A DNA stretch of 64,000 nucleotides from an uncultured Phocaeicola sp. (GTDB taxonomy: Bacteria > Bacteroidota > Bacteroidia > Bacteroidales > Bacteroidaceae), in assembly GCA_948566455.1 (NCBI GenBank), contig CAOYQO010000005.1, positions 1 to 64,000 of the forward strand, read 5' to 3'. The notes under the pieces were generated by a model. That model did no database searches, was not told the DNA's origin, and was given only the letters and a program-made list of their open reading frames with translations. A program made the translations under genes and the position numbers. Below, one piece after another: positions 32,875-41,728 of the stretch. How positions within the stretch are numbered: the first letter of the stretch is position 1; each line of letters opens with the position of its first letter.

Positions 32875-34793
32875 CGGCCTAGTTTTCTAGCTCTTTCTTT
32901 ATTTCTATCTTGCACCTTTTTGGTCTCTTCCGGTTTTTGTTTCTTTATTTCATCCAGCTTTTGCTTGTCTATAGGAATAGCATTCACATCCCAATTCTCT
33001 TCAAATTCAAAGTTAGCTTTCATTTCCCAAACTTTCGGGAAATAGAAAACCTCTTCAGGCTGAATCTTCTTATCATAATCTCCCGTATCCCAAACTCCGT
33101 TATTATTATGGTCGTTAAACAAACGTATATAATATTTCGTACTCGGATTCAAGAAATAGAAGTCCGCCGTTCCTTCCTCCGTTACCGGTTGTTGGCGCAA
33201 TACATTTCCATTCGCATCCAACAACTCGGCAACAGCATGGGGAGCAGTTCCTTTTATATTCAACAAGATAGTTCCGTACTCGTCCATTTTTTTCACTTTC
33301 ACCGTTTGCTGGACTTTGTCCGTATGCAGCCCATAAATACCAATAAACGCCAAAGAATCAATAGTCAACTGATATTCCTGCTCCGGTTGCCAATCTGCCA
33401 ATATCTGATATTGACGTGGCATCAACGAGTCTGCCATAAAGAAGAAAGGAGCCGGTTGCCACACACTATCCACCTTTACTTCCATATGAATGGCCGCCGT
33501 GTCTATGCTTGCCACAGGTTCTTCAAAAGATAGATAGATATTCCTGTATATATCGAATGCTGACGGAGCATCGACGTTCATAGTCAGGAATTTAGTTGGT
33601 TCCACCCTGATGGTATCTCCTTTTTTCTCCCTTTTTTTACGTTCCTTCTCCTTTTCCTCATTCGCTTTTTTCTGCAATTTTTCCCGTTGCTCTCTTGTCA
33701 GTTTATTAGCCAGATAAATGGTATCGGTTTTGGGAACCAACCGGTTTAGTGTATCCGTATATAAATAATCCAACTGAACCTCCAGCGTATCCATCTGATA
33801 AACCAACGAATCCTTGATCCAATAACAAATTGAGTCGTTTCGTGGAGTCGTTTCTATAATAAACGCATCCTTCTCATCAAAGTTCAATCCTTTCAAAACA
33901 GGCAACGTATCGGCCGGCGCACTGAAAGATAATATAAAATGATTCTCTTTATCACGCTCGCTCTTGGACAGATACTGGCGGTTATTTATTCCCTTAAATG
34001 CTCTTAGAACAATATTATCCGGCAGAAAACGGGTATACCCCACTGTTTTAATCGTATCGATAGTCGCTGTATCCTTCCACAACGTATCCTGACGCACAGC
34101 AGCCTCCATGGAAGGAATAATAATAGAATCACAAAAAGCAATCATCTCGGTCTTGGAGTCATACAAATAATTCTGGTTACCATCCATCAAACCAAAGATA
34201 TGATATTTACCAGGTGCGATACCGCGGATGGTAAAACGCCCTCGGCTATCAGTACGGGATACACGGTCAAACGGTTTCTTGACAAAAGCGCTATCGCTCA
34301 GATCTGCATGCAATCCCACCATCATACCTTTGACAGGTTCCAAATCAGCAGCAGCCAATACATTTCCGGAAACTTCCAGTGTATCAATGGCTTCTCCCGT
34401 AGAAAAAGAAAAAGCATAATTACCTAGCGGATTACCCTCATTGTTATCCACAATGGCATCCGAAAAATCAATGGTATAAGTGGTATTGGGCTTCAATGAG
34501 TCCATGAGGTTAACCAATACTCTTCTGCCGCTTGCCTTAATATCAGGTTGTTCCAATTGAGGAGGAGACACTACCACCTTCTCCGATGTTTTCTCTAATT
34601 TGATGAACTCATCAAATTCAATGGCAATCTTCTTATTCTTATTGTTTGTTGCATACGGCTTGGGAGAGCTTCTGATAAACTTGGGCGGCTCCTCATCATA
34701 CGGACCTCCATCCGGTGTTCCCATGCTTGCGCAGGAATACACCACGATCATCAGCATCAACAAAGCAGGTAATTTATGTTTTTTCCAATTCAT
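32871..34793 (-). CDS. Ig-like (Big_5/SbsA-type) domain lipoprotein
   Basis: A 640-residue predicted lipoprotein with the lipobox YSCAS (lipidated Cys21) followed by GTPDGGPYDEEPP. An Ig-like domain of the SbsA/Big_5 kind covers about residues 35-135 (PPKFIRSSPKPYA to YAFSFSTG). A carboxypeptidase-regulatory-like repeat follows (SRTDSRGRFTIRGIAPGKYHIFGLMDGN). The last 40 residues are very rich in Lys, Glu and Gln. This is a conserved envelope protein of Bacteroidota with unknown function. It precedes and is coupled to the DUF3108 gene. Confidence 0.83.
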   Translation of the reverse strand: MNWKKHKLPALLMLMIVVYSCASMGTPDGGPYDEEPPKFIRSSPKPYATNNKNKKIAIEFDEFIKLEKTSEKVVVSPPQLEQPDIKASGRRVLVNLMDSLKPNTTYTIDFSDAIVDNNEGNPLGNYAFSFSTGEAIDTLEVSGNVLAAADLEPVKGMMVGLHADLSDSAFVKKPFDRVSRTDSRGRFTIRGIAPGKYHIFGLMDGNQNYLYDSKTEMIAFCDSIIIPSMEAAVRQDTLWKDTATIDTIKTVGYTRFLPDNIVLRAFKGINNRQYLSKSERDKENHFILSFSAPADTLPVLKGLNFDEKDAFIIETTPRNDSICYWIKDSLVYQMDTLEVQLDYLYTDTLNRLVPKTDTIYLANKLTREQREKLQKKANEEKEKERKKREKKGDTIRVEPTKFLTMNVDAPSAFDIYRNIYLSFEEPVASIDTAAIHMEVKVDSVWQPAPFFFMADSLMPRQYQILADWQPEQEYQLTIDSLAFIGIYGLHTDKVQQTVKVKKMDEYGTILLNIKGTAPHAVAELLDANGNVLRQQPVTEEGTADFYFLNPSTKYYIRLFNDHNNNGVWDTGDYDKKIQPEEVFYFPKVWEMKANFEFEENWDVNAIPIDKQKLDEIKKQKPEETKKVQDRNKERARKLGR

Positions 34794-34797
34794 GTTC

Positions 34798-36303
34798 TTA
34801 TTGGTTCAAGCTTAGCATTTCTTCTATATAATCACGCGTATTGCTCAATCTCGGCACTTTGTGCTGTCCGCCTAATTTGCCTTTTTCTTTCAGCCAATCG
34901 TGGAACAGATTAGGTCTCGCCACGATTATTTCCAACGGCTGCAAGGTAATGTTTTTATGGCGTTTAGCTTCGTAATCGGAGTTAATTTGTTGTAAAGAAG
35001 TGTCAAGAACCCGACTAAAATTCTCTAAAGAATCCGGCATAACGGCAAATTCTATCAGCCACTGATGACGGCACTTGGCATGTGCATCCATGAAAACAGG
35101 AGCAGCAGAATAATCAATAATCTGTGCACCGGTCGCCTCGCAGGCTTTTGCCAACCCTTGTTCCGCATTATCCACCATCAACTCCTCACCAAATGCATTA
35201 ATAAAGTGCTTGGTACGCCCTGTTATAACAAATTTATAGGGGTGTTTGTTGGTGAACTTCACGGTATCACCAATCATATAACGCCACAATCCGCAGGAAG
35301 TACTGATGACCATCGCATAATTTTTATTCAACTCCACATCTGTTAACGGAACAATATGAGGATTTTCAGTACCGACATCTTCCATCGGAATAAATTCATA
35401 AAATACCCCATAGTCAATCATCAGTAACATGGAAGGATCACTGAAATCATTTTGTAATCCGAAAAAACCTTCACTGGCATTGTATGTTTCCATATAATGC
35501 ATCTTGTCGCTACGAATAAGCTGTTTATATTGTTCGCGATAAGGAGTAAAAGCAACCCCTCCATGAAAAAAAACTTCCAAATCAGGCCATACTTCCGCCA
35601 AATTATCCGTTCCCTTCACTTCCAGAATATGTTTCAGTACAGCCATCATCCATGACGGCACTCCTGAAAGATTGGTCACATTCTGATTCATTGTGGCACG
35701 AGTAATCCTTTCTACTTTTTCCTCGAAATCACTCAGCAACGCAATCTTTTTATCGGGCACCCGAATCAGATTGACCAACGGATTCACATTTTCAATCAAT
35801 ATGGCAGAAAGGTCTCCTACAAGACTTCGTTTCACATTATAGTTTGGTGCATGGCTTCCTCCAAGAATCAGACCTTTTCCAGAGAAAAAACGACTCTCAG
35901 GATTTTGTTGGAGATACAGCGCCACTGCATCCATACCACCCGCATAATGAATATCATGAAGTCCCTCCCTGCTGACAGGAATAAACTTACTTTTGTCATT
36001 AGTTGTTCCTGAAGATTTGGCAAACCACTGCACTTCTCCACGCCACAGGACATCTTTCTCTCCATGACGCATCCGTTCCACGTATGGCTTGATTTCTTCG
36101 TAAGTCTGTATAGGTACACGTTGAAAGTCTTGATATCTCTTTATGTCTTTATAGCCATATTTCAATCCCCACTCCGTATGGGCCGCATCCTTCATCAGCC
36201 GGCAAAACACTTTATGTTGGAGCGCCTCAGCCTGAGTTGCATACAAGGCTGTCGCTTTTTGTCTGGGCTTGAATAGCGTACTAATTAATCTGGTAGAATT
36301 CAT
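34798..36303 (-). CDS. GH3-family acyl-adenylating enzyme
   Basis: A 501-residue protein of the GH3 auxin-responsive-promoter family, a branch of the ANL adenylating enzymes that in plants conjugate acids to amino acids. The family blocks are visible: WFAKSSGTTNDKSKFIPVS (ATP loop, about residue 96), YNASEGFFGLQND, and GLWRYMIGDTVKF. Bacterial members are widespread in Bacteroidota but the substrate is unknown. The ATG at 36303 is preferred to a TTG at 36336 because that TTG lies inside the -7 promoter element. The following Ig-like gene begins 4 bp downstream, so the three minus-strand genes form an operon. Confidence 0.87.
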   Translation of the reverse strand: MNSTRLISTLFKPRQKATALYATQAEALQHKVFCRLMKDAAHTEWGLKYGYKDIKRYQDFQRVPIQTYEEIKPYVERMRHGEKDVLWRGEVQWFAKSSGTTNDKSKFIPVSREGLHDIHYAGGMDAVALYLQQNPESRFFSGKGLILGGSHAPNYNVKRSLVGDLSAILIENVNPLVNLIRVPDKKIALLSDFEEKVERITRATMNQNVTNLSGVPSWMMAVLKHILEVKGTDNLAEVWPDLEVFFHGGVAFTPYREQYKQLIRSDKMHYMETYNASEGFFGLQNDFSDPSMLLMIDYGVFYEFIPMEDVGTENPHIVPLTDVELNKNYAMVISTSCGLWRYMIGDTVKFTNKHPYKFVITGRTKHFINAFGEELMVDNAEQGLAKACEATGAQIIDYSAAPVFMDAHAKCRHQWLIEFAVMPDSLENFSRVLDTSLQQINSDYEAKRHKNITLQPLEIIVARPNLFHDWLKEKGKLGGQHKVPRLSNTRDYIEEMLSLNQ

Positions 36304-36333
36304 TTGTCTTAGTATACGATTCGTTATATCTTG

Positions 36334-36341
36334 CAAAAATA
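36334..36341 (-). promoter_or_regulatory. -7 promoter element of the GH3 operon
   Basis: Read on the minus strand the bases are TATTTTTG, an exact TAnnTTTG match, about 31 bp before the ATG at 36303. It decides the start of the GH3 gene. Confidence 0.65.
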
Positions 36342-36450
36342 GCTTATTTCTATATTATAATGGCTGATAACATTATTTTTTTTATAGTTTTCTACATTAC
36401 TTTTATTTTTTGTTATCTTTACGGTCGCTTACAACTTAACATCAAAGGCT

Positions 36451-37461
36451 ATGAAGATAGGAATATTGACATCAGGAGGAGACTGTCCAGGAATAAACGC
36501 CACAATTAGAGGAGTTTGCAAAACAGCGATAAATCATTACGGTATGGAAGTTTATGGAATTCATAGCGGATTCCGGGGATTGCTGGACAATGACGTAGAA
36601 CCATTGACAGAAAAATCATTATCGGGCTTGTTAAATCTGGGAGGGACAATACTAGGCACTTCCAGAGAAAAGCCATTCAAGAAACGCCTGTCGGCAGCCT
36701 CGGAGGACAAACCGGCTTTGATGTTAAAGAATATCCATGATCTAGGTCTGGACTGTATCGTATGTATCGGCGGAAACGGAACCCAAAAGACCGCAGCCAA
36801 ACTGGCCCAAGCAGGTGTGAACGTTGTTTCTGTACCTAAAACAATAGATAACGATGTTTGGGGAACAGACGTTTCATTCGGATTCGATTCTGCCGTGACC
36901 ATTGCTACCGATGCCATTGACCGGCTGCATTCTACAGCCAGTTCACACCAACGTGTCATGGTTATTGAAGTGATGGGACATAAAGCTGGCTGGATTGCAC
37001 TTTATTCCGGAATGGCGGGAGGCGGTGACGTGATTCTTATTCCGGAACTGTCTTATGATATTCATAATATAGGCAATACCATCATTGAACGCTTGAAAAA
37101 AGGGAAGCCCTATTCCATTGTTGTTGTCGCAGAAGGCATCAAAACCATGGACGGCAAAAAAGCCGCCGAATATATAGCCCAAGAAATAGAATATGAAACC
37201 GGATTCGAGACCCGTGAAACTGTACTGGGATATATCCAGCGTGGCGGCTCTCCTACTCCCTACGACCGTAATCTGGCCACTCGTATGGGTGGACATGCCA
37301 CAGAACTGATTGCTTCCGGACAATTCGGACGAATGGTCTCTCTGCAAGGTGCGGAAATTGGCTCCATCCCTCTGAATGAAGTGGCTGGTAAATTAAAACT
37401 TGTCAATGAGAACCATGACCTGATTGTACAAGGCAAACGGATGGGAATCTGCTTCGGATAA
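36451..37461 (+). CDS. pfkA: 6-phosphofructokinase
   Basis: Glycolytic enzyme phosphorylating fructose-6-phosphate (336 residues). The motifs are ILTSGGDCPGINA at residues 4-16, CIGGNGTQKTA at about 107-117, PKTIDNDVWGTD at about 130-141, a MGHKAGWIAL block and QRGGSPTPYDR. The nucleotide-site motif is GGNG rather than the GGDG of E. coli PfkA or GGDD of many PPi enzymes, and the catalytic loop begins PKTIDND, a form frequent in PPi-linked and mixed clades. The phosphate donor is therefore uncertain. It lies alone between a divergent operon and a convergent regulator gene. A hairpin overlaps its stop codon. Confidence 0.9.
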   Translation: MKIGILTSGGDCPGINATIRGVCKTAINHYGMEVYGIHSGFRGLLDNDVEPLTEKSLSGLLNLGGTILGTSREKPFKKRLSAASEDKPALMLKNIHDLGLDCIVCIGGNGTQKTAAKLAQAGVNVVSVPKTIDNDVWGTDVSFGFDSAVTIATDAIDRLHSTASSHQRVMVIEVMGHKAGWIALYSGMAGGGDVILIPELSYDIHNIGNTIIERLKKGKPYSIVVVAEGIKTMDGKKAAEYIAQEIEYETGFETRETVLGYIQRGGSPTPYDRNLATRMGGHATELIASGQFGRMVSLQGAEIGSIPLNEVAGKLKLVNENHDLIVQGKRMGICFG

Positions 37462-37472
37462 GAAGCAGATTC
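37445..37472. terminator. Hairpin overlapping the ends of pfkA and the HTCS gene
   Basis: A perfect 11-bp inverted repeat, GAATCTGCTTC (37445-37455) and GAAGCAGATTC (37462-37472), with a 6-nt loop. It includes the last codons and stop of pfkA and the stop of the convergent regulator gene. It could stop transcription from both sides; the coding ends are shaped to contain it. Confidence 0.65.
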
Positions 37473-40400
37473 AATCCTTTTCCATATACTTGGATGGAGA
37501 CACTCCGAATTGCTCGGTAAAATGCTTTCGGAGCGTACGTGTATCACTATATCCTACCATTTCGGCTATTTCCTGAATGGAATACCTGTTCTCCATAATA
37601 AGGGAGGCAGCCTTGCTCATCCGTACACTCCGAATCATATCAATAGCAGCCAGTTCGCTACGTTGCTTTATTTTTCTATAAAGAGTAGGCTGACTCATAT
37701 TCAATTGCTCCGCCAACATTTTTACATTAAAGTTCTCATTCGCCAGATTAGCTTCTATGACATGAATAATTTGCTGTATAAAATCATCCGGAGCATTATT
37801 CCCATCCGCTTCCGGTTCACTTTCCTGCTGCTTCAACATCAACGTCTTTGTATATATCCTCTTCAGGCGTTCCCGCTGGAGTATCAGGTTCCGGACTTTT
37901 GCCTTCAATACCTCCGGATTGAAGGGTTTCATCATATAATCATCCACACCTATTTTTGAAGCCTGCAACACATCCGCATCCTCAGCCTTTGCCGTCAGCA
38001 TCAAAATAGGGATATGTGCTGTCCGAGGCTGCTCACGCAATTCCCGGCAACAGGTAAACCCATCTTTTACAGGCATCATTATATCAGAAATAATCAAATC
38101 CGGAATTTTACTCATTGCCACATCAACCCCCTCTTCACCGTTTGCCGCCTCATATACGGCATAATCTTTACAGAATAAAGAACAGACATAATGCCGGATT
38201 TCCTCATTGTCCTCAATAACAAGAAGAGATGTTTTTTTATTCGAAGGCTTGTCTTCCTGCCCTTCCGCCTGCATTACCGGTAACGGAAGAGCATATTCCT
38301 CCATCTCCGGAGCACCAACAATCTCATACCGGTCCTCTGCAAAATGTGCATTTCCCTCAGGAATCAATAATGTGAAAGTGCTACCCTTTCCGAGAGTACT
38401 GTCCAAATTCACCGTGCCATGATGAAGATCCATCGTATTTTTAACAATACGCAAGCCTATACCTACCTTATTAGAAAACAAAGGTGTATTTTCTCCGGTA
38501 ATAAATGATTCAAAAATCCTCCCCCGTAACTCTTCCGGTATTCCTTTACCTGTATCCGATATGATTATACTGCAAAATGAATATCCATCTATCTCGATAC
38601 GGTTCATCTTAAAAATCACCTTTCCATTCGGAGATGTATACTTAAACGCATTAGATAATAAATTACGGATAGCCGAACTTATTTTTTCCACGTCTATCCA
38701 TAGCAAAAGTGGCTCATTCAGCGATTCAACCGTAAAGTTAATCCCTTCTGTTTCTGCCAGTTCATGAAAAGGATCGGTTATCTGCTTTGCCAATACCACT
38801 ATATCGACTTTCGAAATCCGGAGTTTAATCATACCTGCTTCAATCTTCTGCACATAAAGCAAATGATCGACCAATGTCTGCAAAGAGGTTCCATTGCGAT
38901 ACATGGCAGCCAGTTTAGTATAGACGGTGTCTGAAGGGCGGACGGTTCCTAACAATTCCTGCAGGGGAGATAAGATTAAAGTTAAAGGTGTACGCAACTC
39001 GTGAGCTGCATTCGTAAAGAAATTCTCGCGTTCCATCCGAATCTGCTTCTCCTTGTCACGCTCTACAGTAGCAGCAAATATCTCATGTTCCAAGCGCAAC
39101 TCGTGCTCCAACCTCTTTTGCCGTAATTTAATACGCTGCATAACCATATAAACTATTATCCCTCCCAGCACCATCATACAGAAGCGGAAAAAGAAAGTTT
39201 CACTCCAATGAGGCAAAATCTCTACTCTCAACGAGGTTATTTTACTGTCTCTTTCATCCGGATAAATATTTTTCACCTCAAAAACATATTCCCCGGCAGG
39301 AAGGTTAGCATACGAAACTTTTTCCCCTCCGTTGGCCACAAGCCAACCAGGCTGATAAGGACGAAGCCTGTAACTATACTTCTGCTGGCTTTCAGAATAA
39401 GAAAGGTTATTGAACGTCAGCGCAAAGTCACGATTCGCATGATTCAACCGGACAAAAGGCGTATAGAAAATACTTTGTGAAAGAATGGTCTGCCCATTGA
39501 CCTCTCTTCCTATCTCTACAGGTTTATTATTTACCTCCAATCCGGTAATCACGACAGATTCGGAAGTGGTAAACGCTTTAATGTCATCGGGGTTAAAATA
39601 AGTAAGATTTTTATTATTTCCCCAAAACAGGACATCCTCCCAATGCAGGACAGAACGGTTACTGCCTGCAATGTAATAATTATAAAACAAATGCTGATGA
39701 CGGCTATAACGGGAAATACCTGAATTAGAGCCCAACCAGATTTGCCCGTCCGCATCCTCAGTCATGCAACCAATAAAGTTACTGCACAATCCATCCCGGG
39801 TAGTATATACATGAGTTATCGCATCCTGTCCGGGAGAGAAAACTGCCAGACCGGCCATGTATCCGACATACAGATTACCATCAGACGAAGCTAATAATGA
39901 ACGAACGGAATTCTCAGCCATACCATACTTCTTTTCATAGCCGGTCTGCAGTTCTTTTTCATTTATCACTTTACATATACCATAATTCGCAGTGCCCAGC
40001 CAAAGCGTATGATCGTCGGTTTCAGCCATAGCACGAATATAAAGAGGAGACAAGTTCTGTAATCCGGATACTTTGAAATGTATCTTCTTACCCCTGTTCG
40101 TTTCACGGTCGAATAACCAAAGTCCTTTATGTGTACCAATCCAAAAACGGCCTTTGCTATCAAGAAATAAGGCCCAGACAGATGATTTGTTAAGGTCACC
40201 ATCTTCCGTGATCAATCGCAATATCTTGAATGAGCGTTCTTTTTTATAATAACAGGTCAATGAACCATCTGAATTCCCAAACCATAAATTCCCTTTCTCA
40301 TCTTTCAGACTGCACAACACTGTCTGTTGTTTTTTCACATCTTGATCTCCTACTTGAAAGAAGTCTGTTTTTTCCGAAGTACCAAACGCTGTCCGGCTCC

Positions 40401-41544
40401 GCATAATTCCTTTATGGTATGTTGCCAACCAAAGATAATGATCGTCATCCGCTACAATAGAACAAATCTCATTATGCCTGTCCTGATAAAAACAATTATA
40501 AAACTGCATACGCAAATCCGACCAGATAACTCCTCCACCATCCGTACCAATCCACAGAATACCATGTGAATCGTAATAAGCCGCAATCATCCTCGTTTCA
40601 AGATTGCGGTACATCAAAGAAGAAGTGTTACTATAAACTTCTGTCAATATCTCGTCCTGATTATTTTTATCTATTGTCATCACCGTATATCCATTCCACG
40701 TTACGGCCAGATATTTATTCTCATTTAATCTGATAACACCGAAAACATCTGTATGAGAAAGTCTGTCGGATACCGGAGCCACATGATAAGTCAACTGCTT
40801 GATTTTCCCGGTTCGTTCATTGTAATAAATAACCCCATGAGCAATTGTAGAAATCCATATCCGACCATCATCATACAAAACAGAATTTACAGACAGACTA
40901 CCGGTACGCCCCAGGTCAATCACCCGAAAGGAATTCAGGTTTGTCGCATCCAGCAAGATAATTCTACCTTTTTCATCAATCAGACAGATACTTTTTTTAT
41001 CCGAAGAATAAGTGATGGCAACCAAAAGATTATCCTGGTTATTCCAGCCTGTATATTTTTCTTGAACCCGGAGCCGAAGCTCACCCTCTTTTGATGCGCA
41101 CCGCTTCATTAAATGCAGCTCACTCCCGGAAATCACCCAAACCAACGAATCATTCCTCTGCAACATCCCTCGAGATGGAATACCCTGTCCCGAAGAAGAA
41201 ACCACAGACAAAAACCGTTCTTTTTTCAAATCAAATGCAGAAAAGACACCATTATCCACAAATGCCAGCACCCCGTCAAAAACCTCCTTTAAGTTTGAAA
41301 TACTAGGATAACTCCTACTCCTTTCAAAATTTGTAATCCGCCTACCGTCATAACGGCTCAACCCGTTTCGGGTTCCAAACCAAATGAAGCCTTCTTTATC
41401 CTTATAAACAGCAGATACGGTATTGTCGGCCAATCCGTTTTGCATATTGAGCAGATGCACATCTTTGCTTAAAAAAGCATAGCACACATCCGGCAGCAAT
41501 ATACATACTCCAATTATAACCAGTGATAAGATTTTAAGGTTCAT
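37471..41544 (-). CDS. Hybrid two-component system regulator (HTCS)
   Basis: A 1357-residue one-protein sensor and transcription factor. Order: signal peptide, beta-propeller repeats (about 30-700; repeated GxIWxGTxxGL motifs such as FIWFGTRNGLSRY), a Y_Y_Y domain (about 710-780), a transmembrane helix at about 788-806, HisKA with His in NAAHELRTPLTLI at about 847, HATPase with NLLSNAFKYTSP, a receiver domain from about 1105 with the phospho-acceptor Asp in LIISDIMMP at about 1153, and an AraC-type DNA-binding domain at about 1250-1355. Regulators of this type bind the glycan breakdown product in the periplasm and activate the adjacent susC operon. It is transcribed divergently from susC across a 184-bp gap. 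Confidence 0.95.
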   Translation of the reverse strand: MNLKILSLVIIGVCILLPDVCYAFLSKDVHLLNMQNGLADNTVSAVYKDKEGFIWFGTRNGLSRYDGRRITNFERSRSYPSISNLKEVFDGVLAFVDNGVFSAFDLKKERFLSVVSSSGQGIPSRGMLQRNDSLVWVISGSELHLMKRCASKEGELRLRVQEKYTGWNNQDNLLVAITYSSDKKSICLIDEKGRIILLDATNLNSFRVIDLGRTGSLSVNSVLYDDGRIWISTIAHGVIYYNERTGKIKQLTYHVAPVSDRLSHTDVFGVIRLNENKYLAVTWNGYTVMTIDKNNQDEILTEVYSNTSSLMYRNLETRMIAAYYDSHGILWIGTDGGGVIWSDLRMQFYNCFYQDRHNEICSIVADDDHYLWLATYHKGIMRSRTAFGTSEKTDFFQVGDQDVKKQQTVLCSLKDEKGNLWFGNSDGSLTCYYKKERSFKILRLITEDGDLNKSSVWALFLDSKGRFWIGTHKGLWLFDRETNRGKKIHFKVSGLQNLSPLYIRAMAETDDHTLWLGTANYGICKVINEKELQTGYEKKYGMAENSVRSLLASSDGNLYVGYMAGLAVFSPGQDAITHVYTTRDGLCSNFIGCMTEDADGQIWLGSNSGISRYSRHQHLFYNYYIAGSNRSVLHWEDVLFWGNNKNLTYFNPDDIKAFTTSESVVITGLEVNNKPVEIGREVNGQTILSQSIFYTPFVRLNHANRDFALTFNNLSYSESQQKYSYRLRPYQPGWLVANGGEKVSYANLPAGEYVFEVKNIYPDERDSKITSLRVEILPHWSETFFFRFCMMVLGGIIVYMVMQRIKLRQKRLEHELRLEHEIFAATVERDKEKQIRMERENFFTNAAHELRTPLTLILSPLQELLGTVRPSDTVYTKLAAMYRNGTSLQTLVDHLLYVQKIEAGMIKLRISKVDIVVLAKQITDPFHELAETEGINFTVESLNEPLLLWIDVEKISSAIRNLLSNAFKYTSPNGKVIFKMNRIEIDGYSFCSIIISDTGKGIPEELRGRIFESFITGENTPLFSNKVGIGLRIVKNTMDLHHGTVNLDSTLGKGSTFTLLIPEGNAHFAEDRYEIVGAPEMEEYALPLPVMQAEGQEDKPSNKKTSLLVIEDNEEIRHYVCSLFCKDYAVYEAANGEEGVDVAMSKIPDLIISDIMMPVKDGFTCCRELREQPRTAHIPILMLTAKAEDADVLQASKIGVDDYMMKPFNPEVLKAKVRNLILQRERLKRIYTKTLMLKQQESEPEADGNNAPDDFIQQIIHVIEANLANENFNVKMLAEQLNMSQPTLYRKIKQRSELAAIDMIRSVRMSKAASLIMENRYSIQEIAEMVGYSDTRTLRKHFTEQFGVSPSKYMEKD

Positions 41545-41680
41545 ATTTAATTCATTACCTGTAGCAAAGGAATAAAATAAAAAAGAGATAACAACAAAGA
41601 TTCACCAAAAAATATAGAGATGCATTAAACATGCATGCTGAATGAAATGAACGTGTATTAAGCCACATCACTGATTAACA

Positions 41681-41688
41681 TACATTTG
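41681..41688 (+). promoter_or_regulatory. -7 promoter element of susC, inside a palindrome
   Basis: TACATTTG fits TAnnTTTG, 40 bp before the susC start. It lies within the perfect inverted repeat ATACATT-tgc-AATGTAT (41680-41696). A second palindrome, ATGCAT-taaac-ATGCAT, is at 41620-41636. These may include binding sites for the AraC domain of the neighbouring regulator. Confidence 0.6.
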
Positions 41689-41728
41689 CAATGTATTAAC
41701 CTAATGTCTAATTAAAAAACAGAGAAGC

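Noticed and set aside
36304..36336. Extension of the GH3-family gene from a TTG at 36336 (minus strand)
   Set aside because: The TTG overlaps the -7 element on that strand; the ATG at 36303 lies within the predicted transcript.
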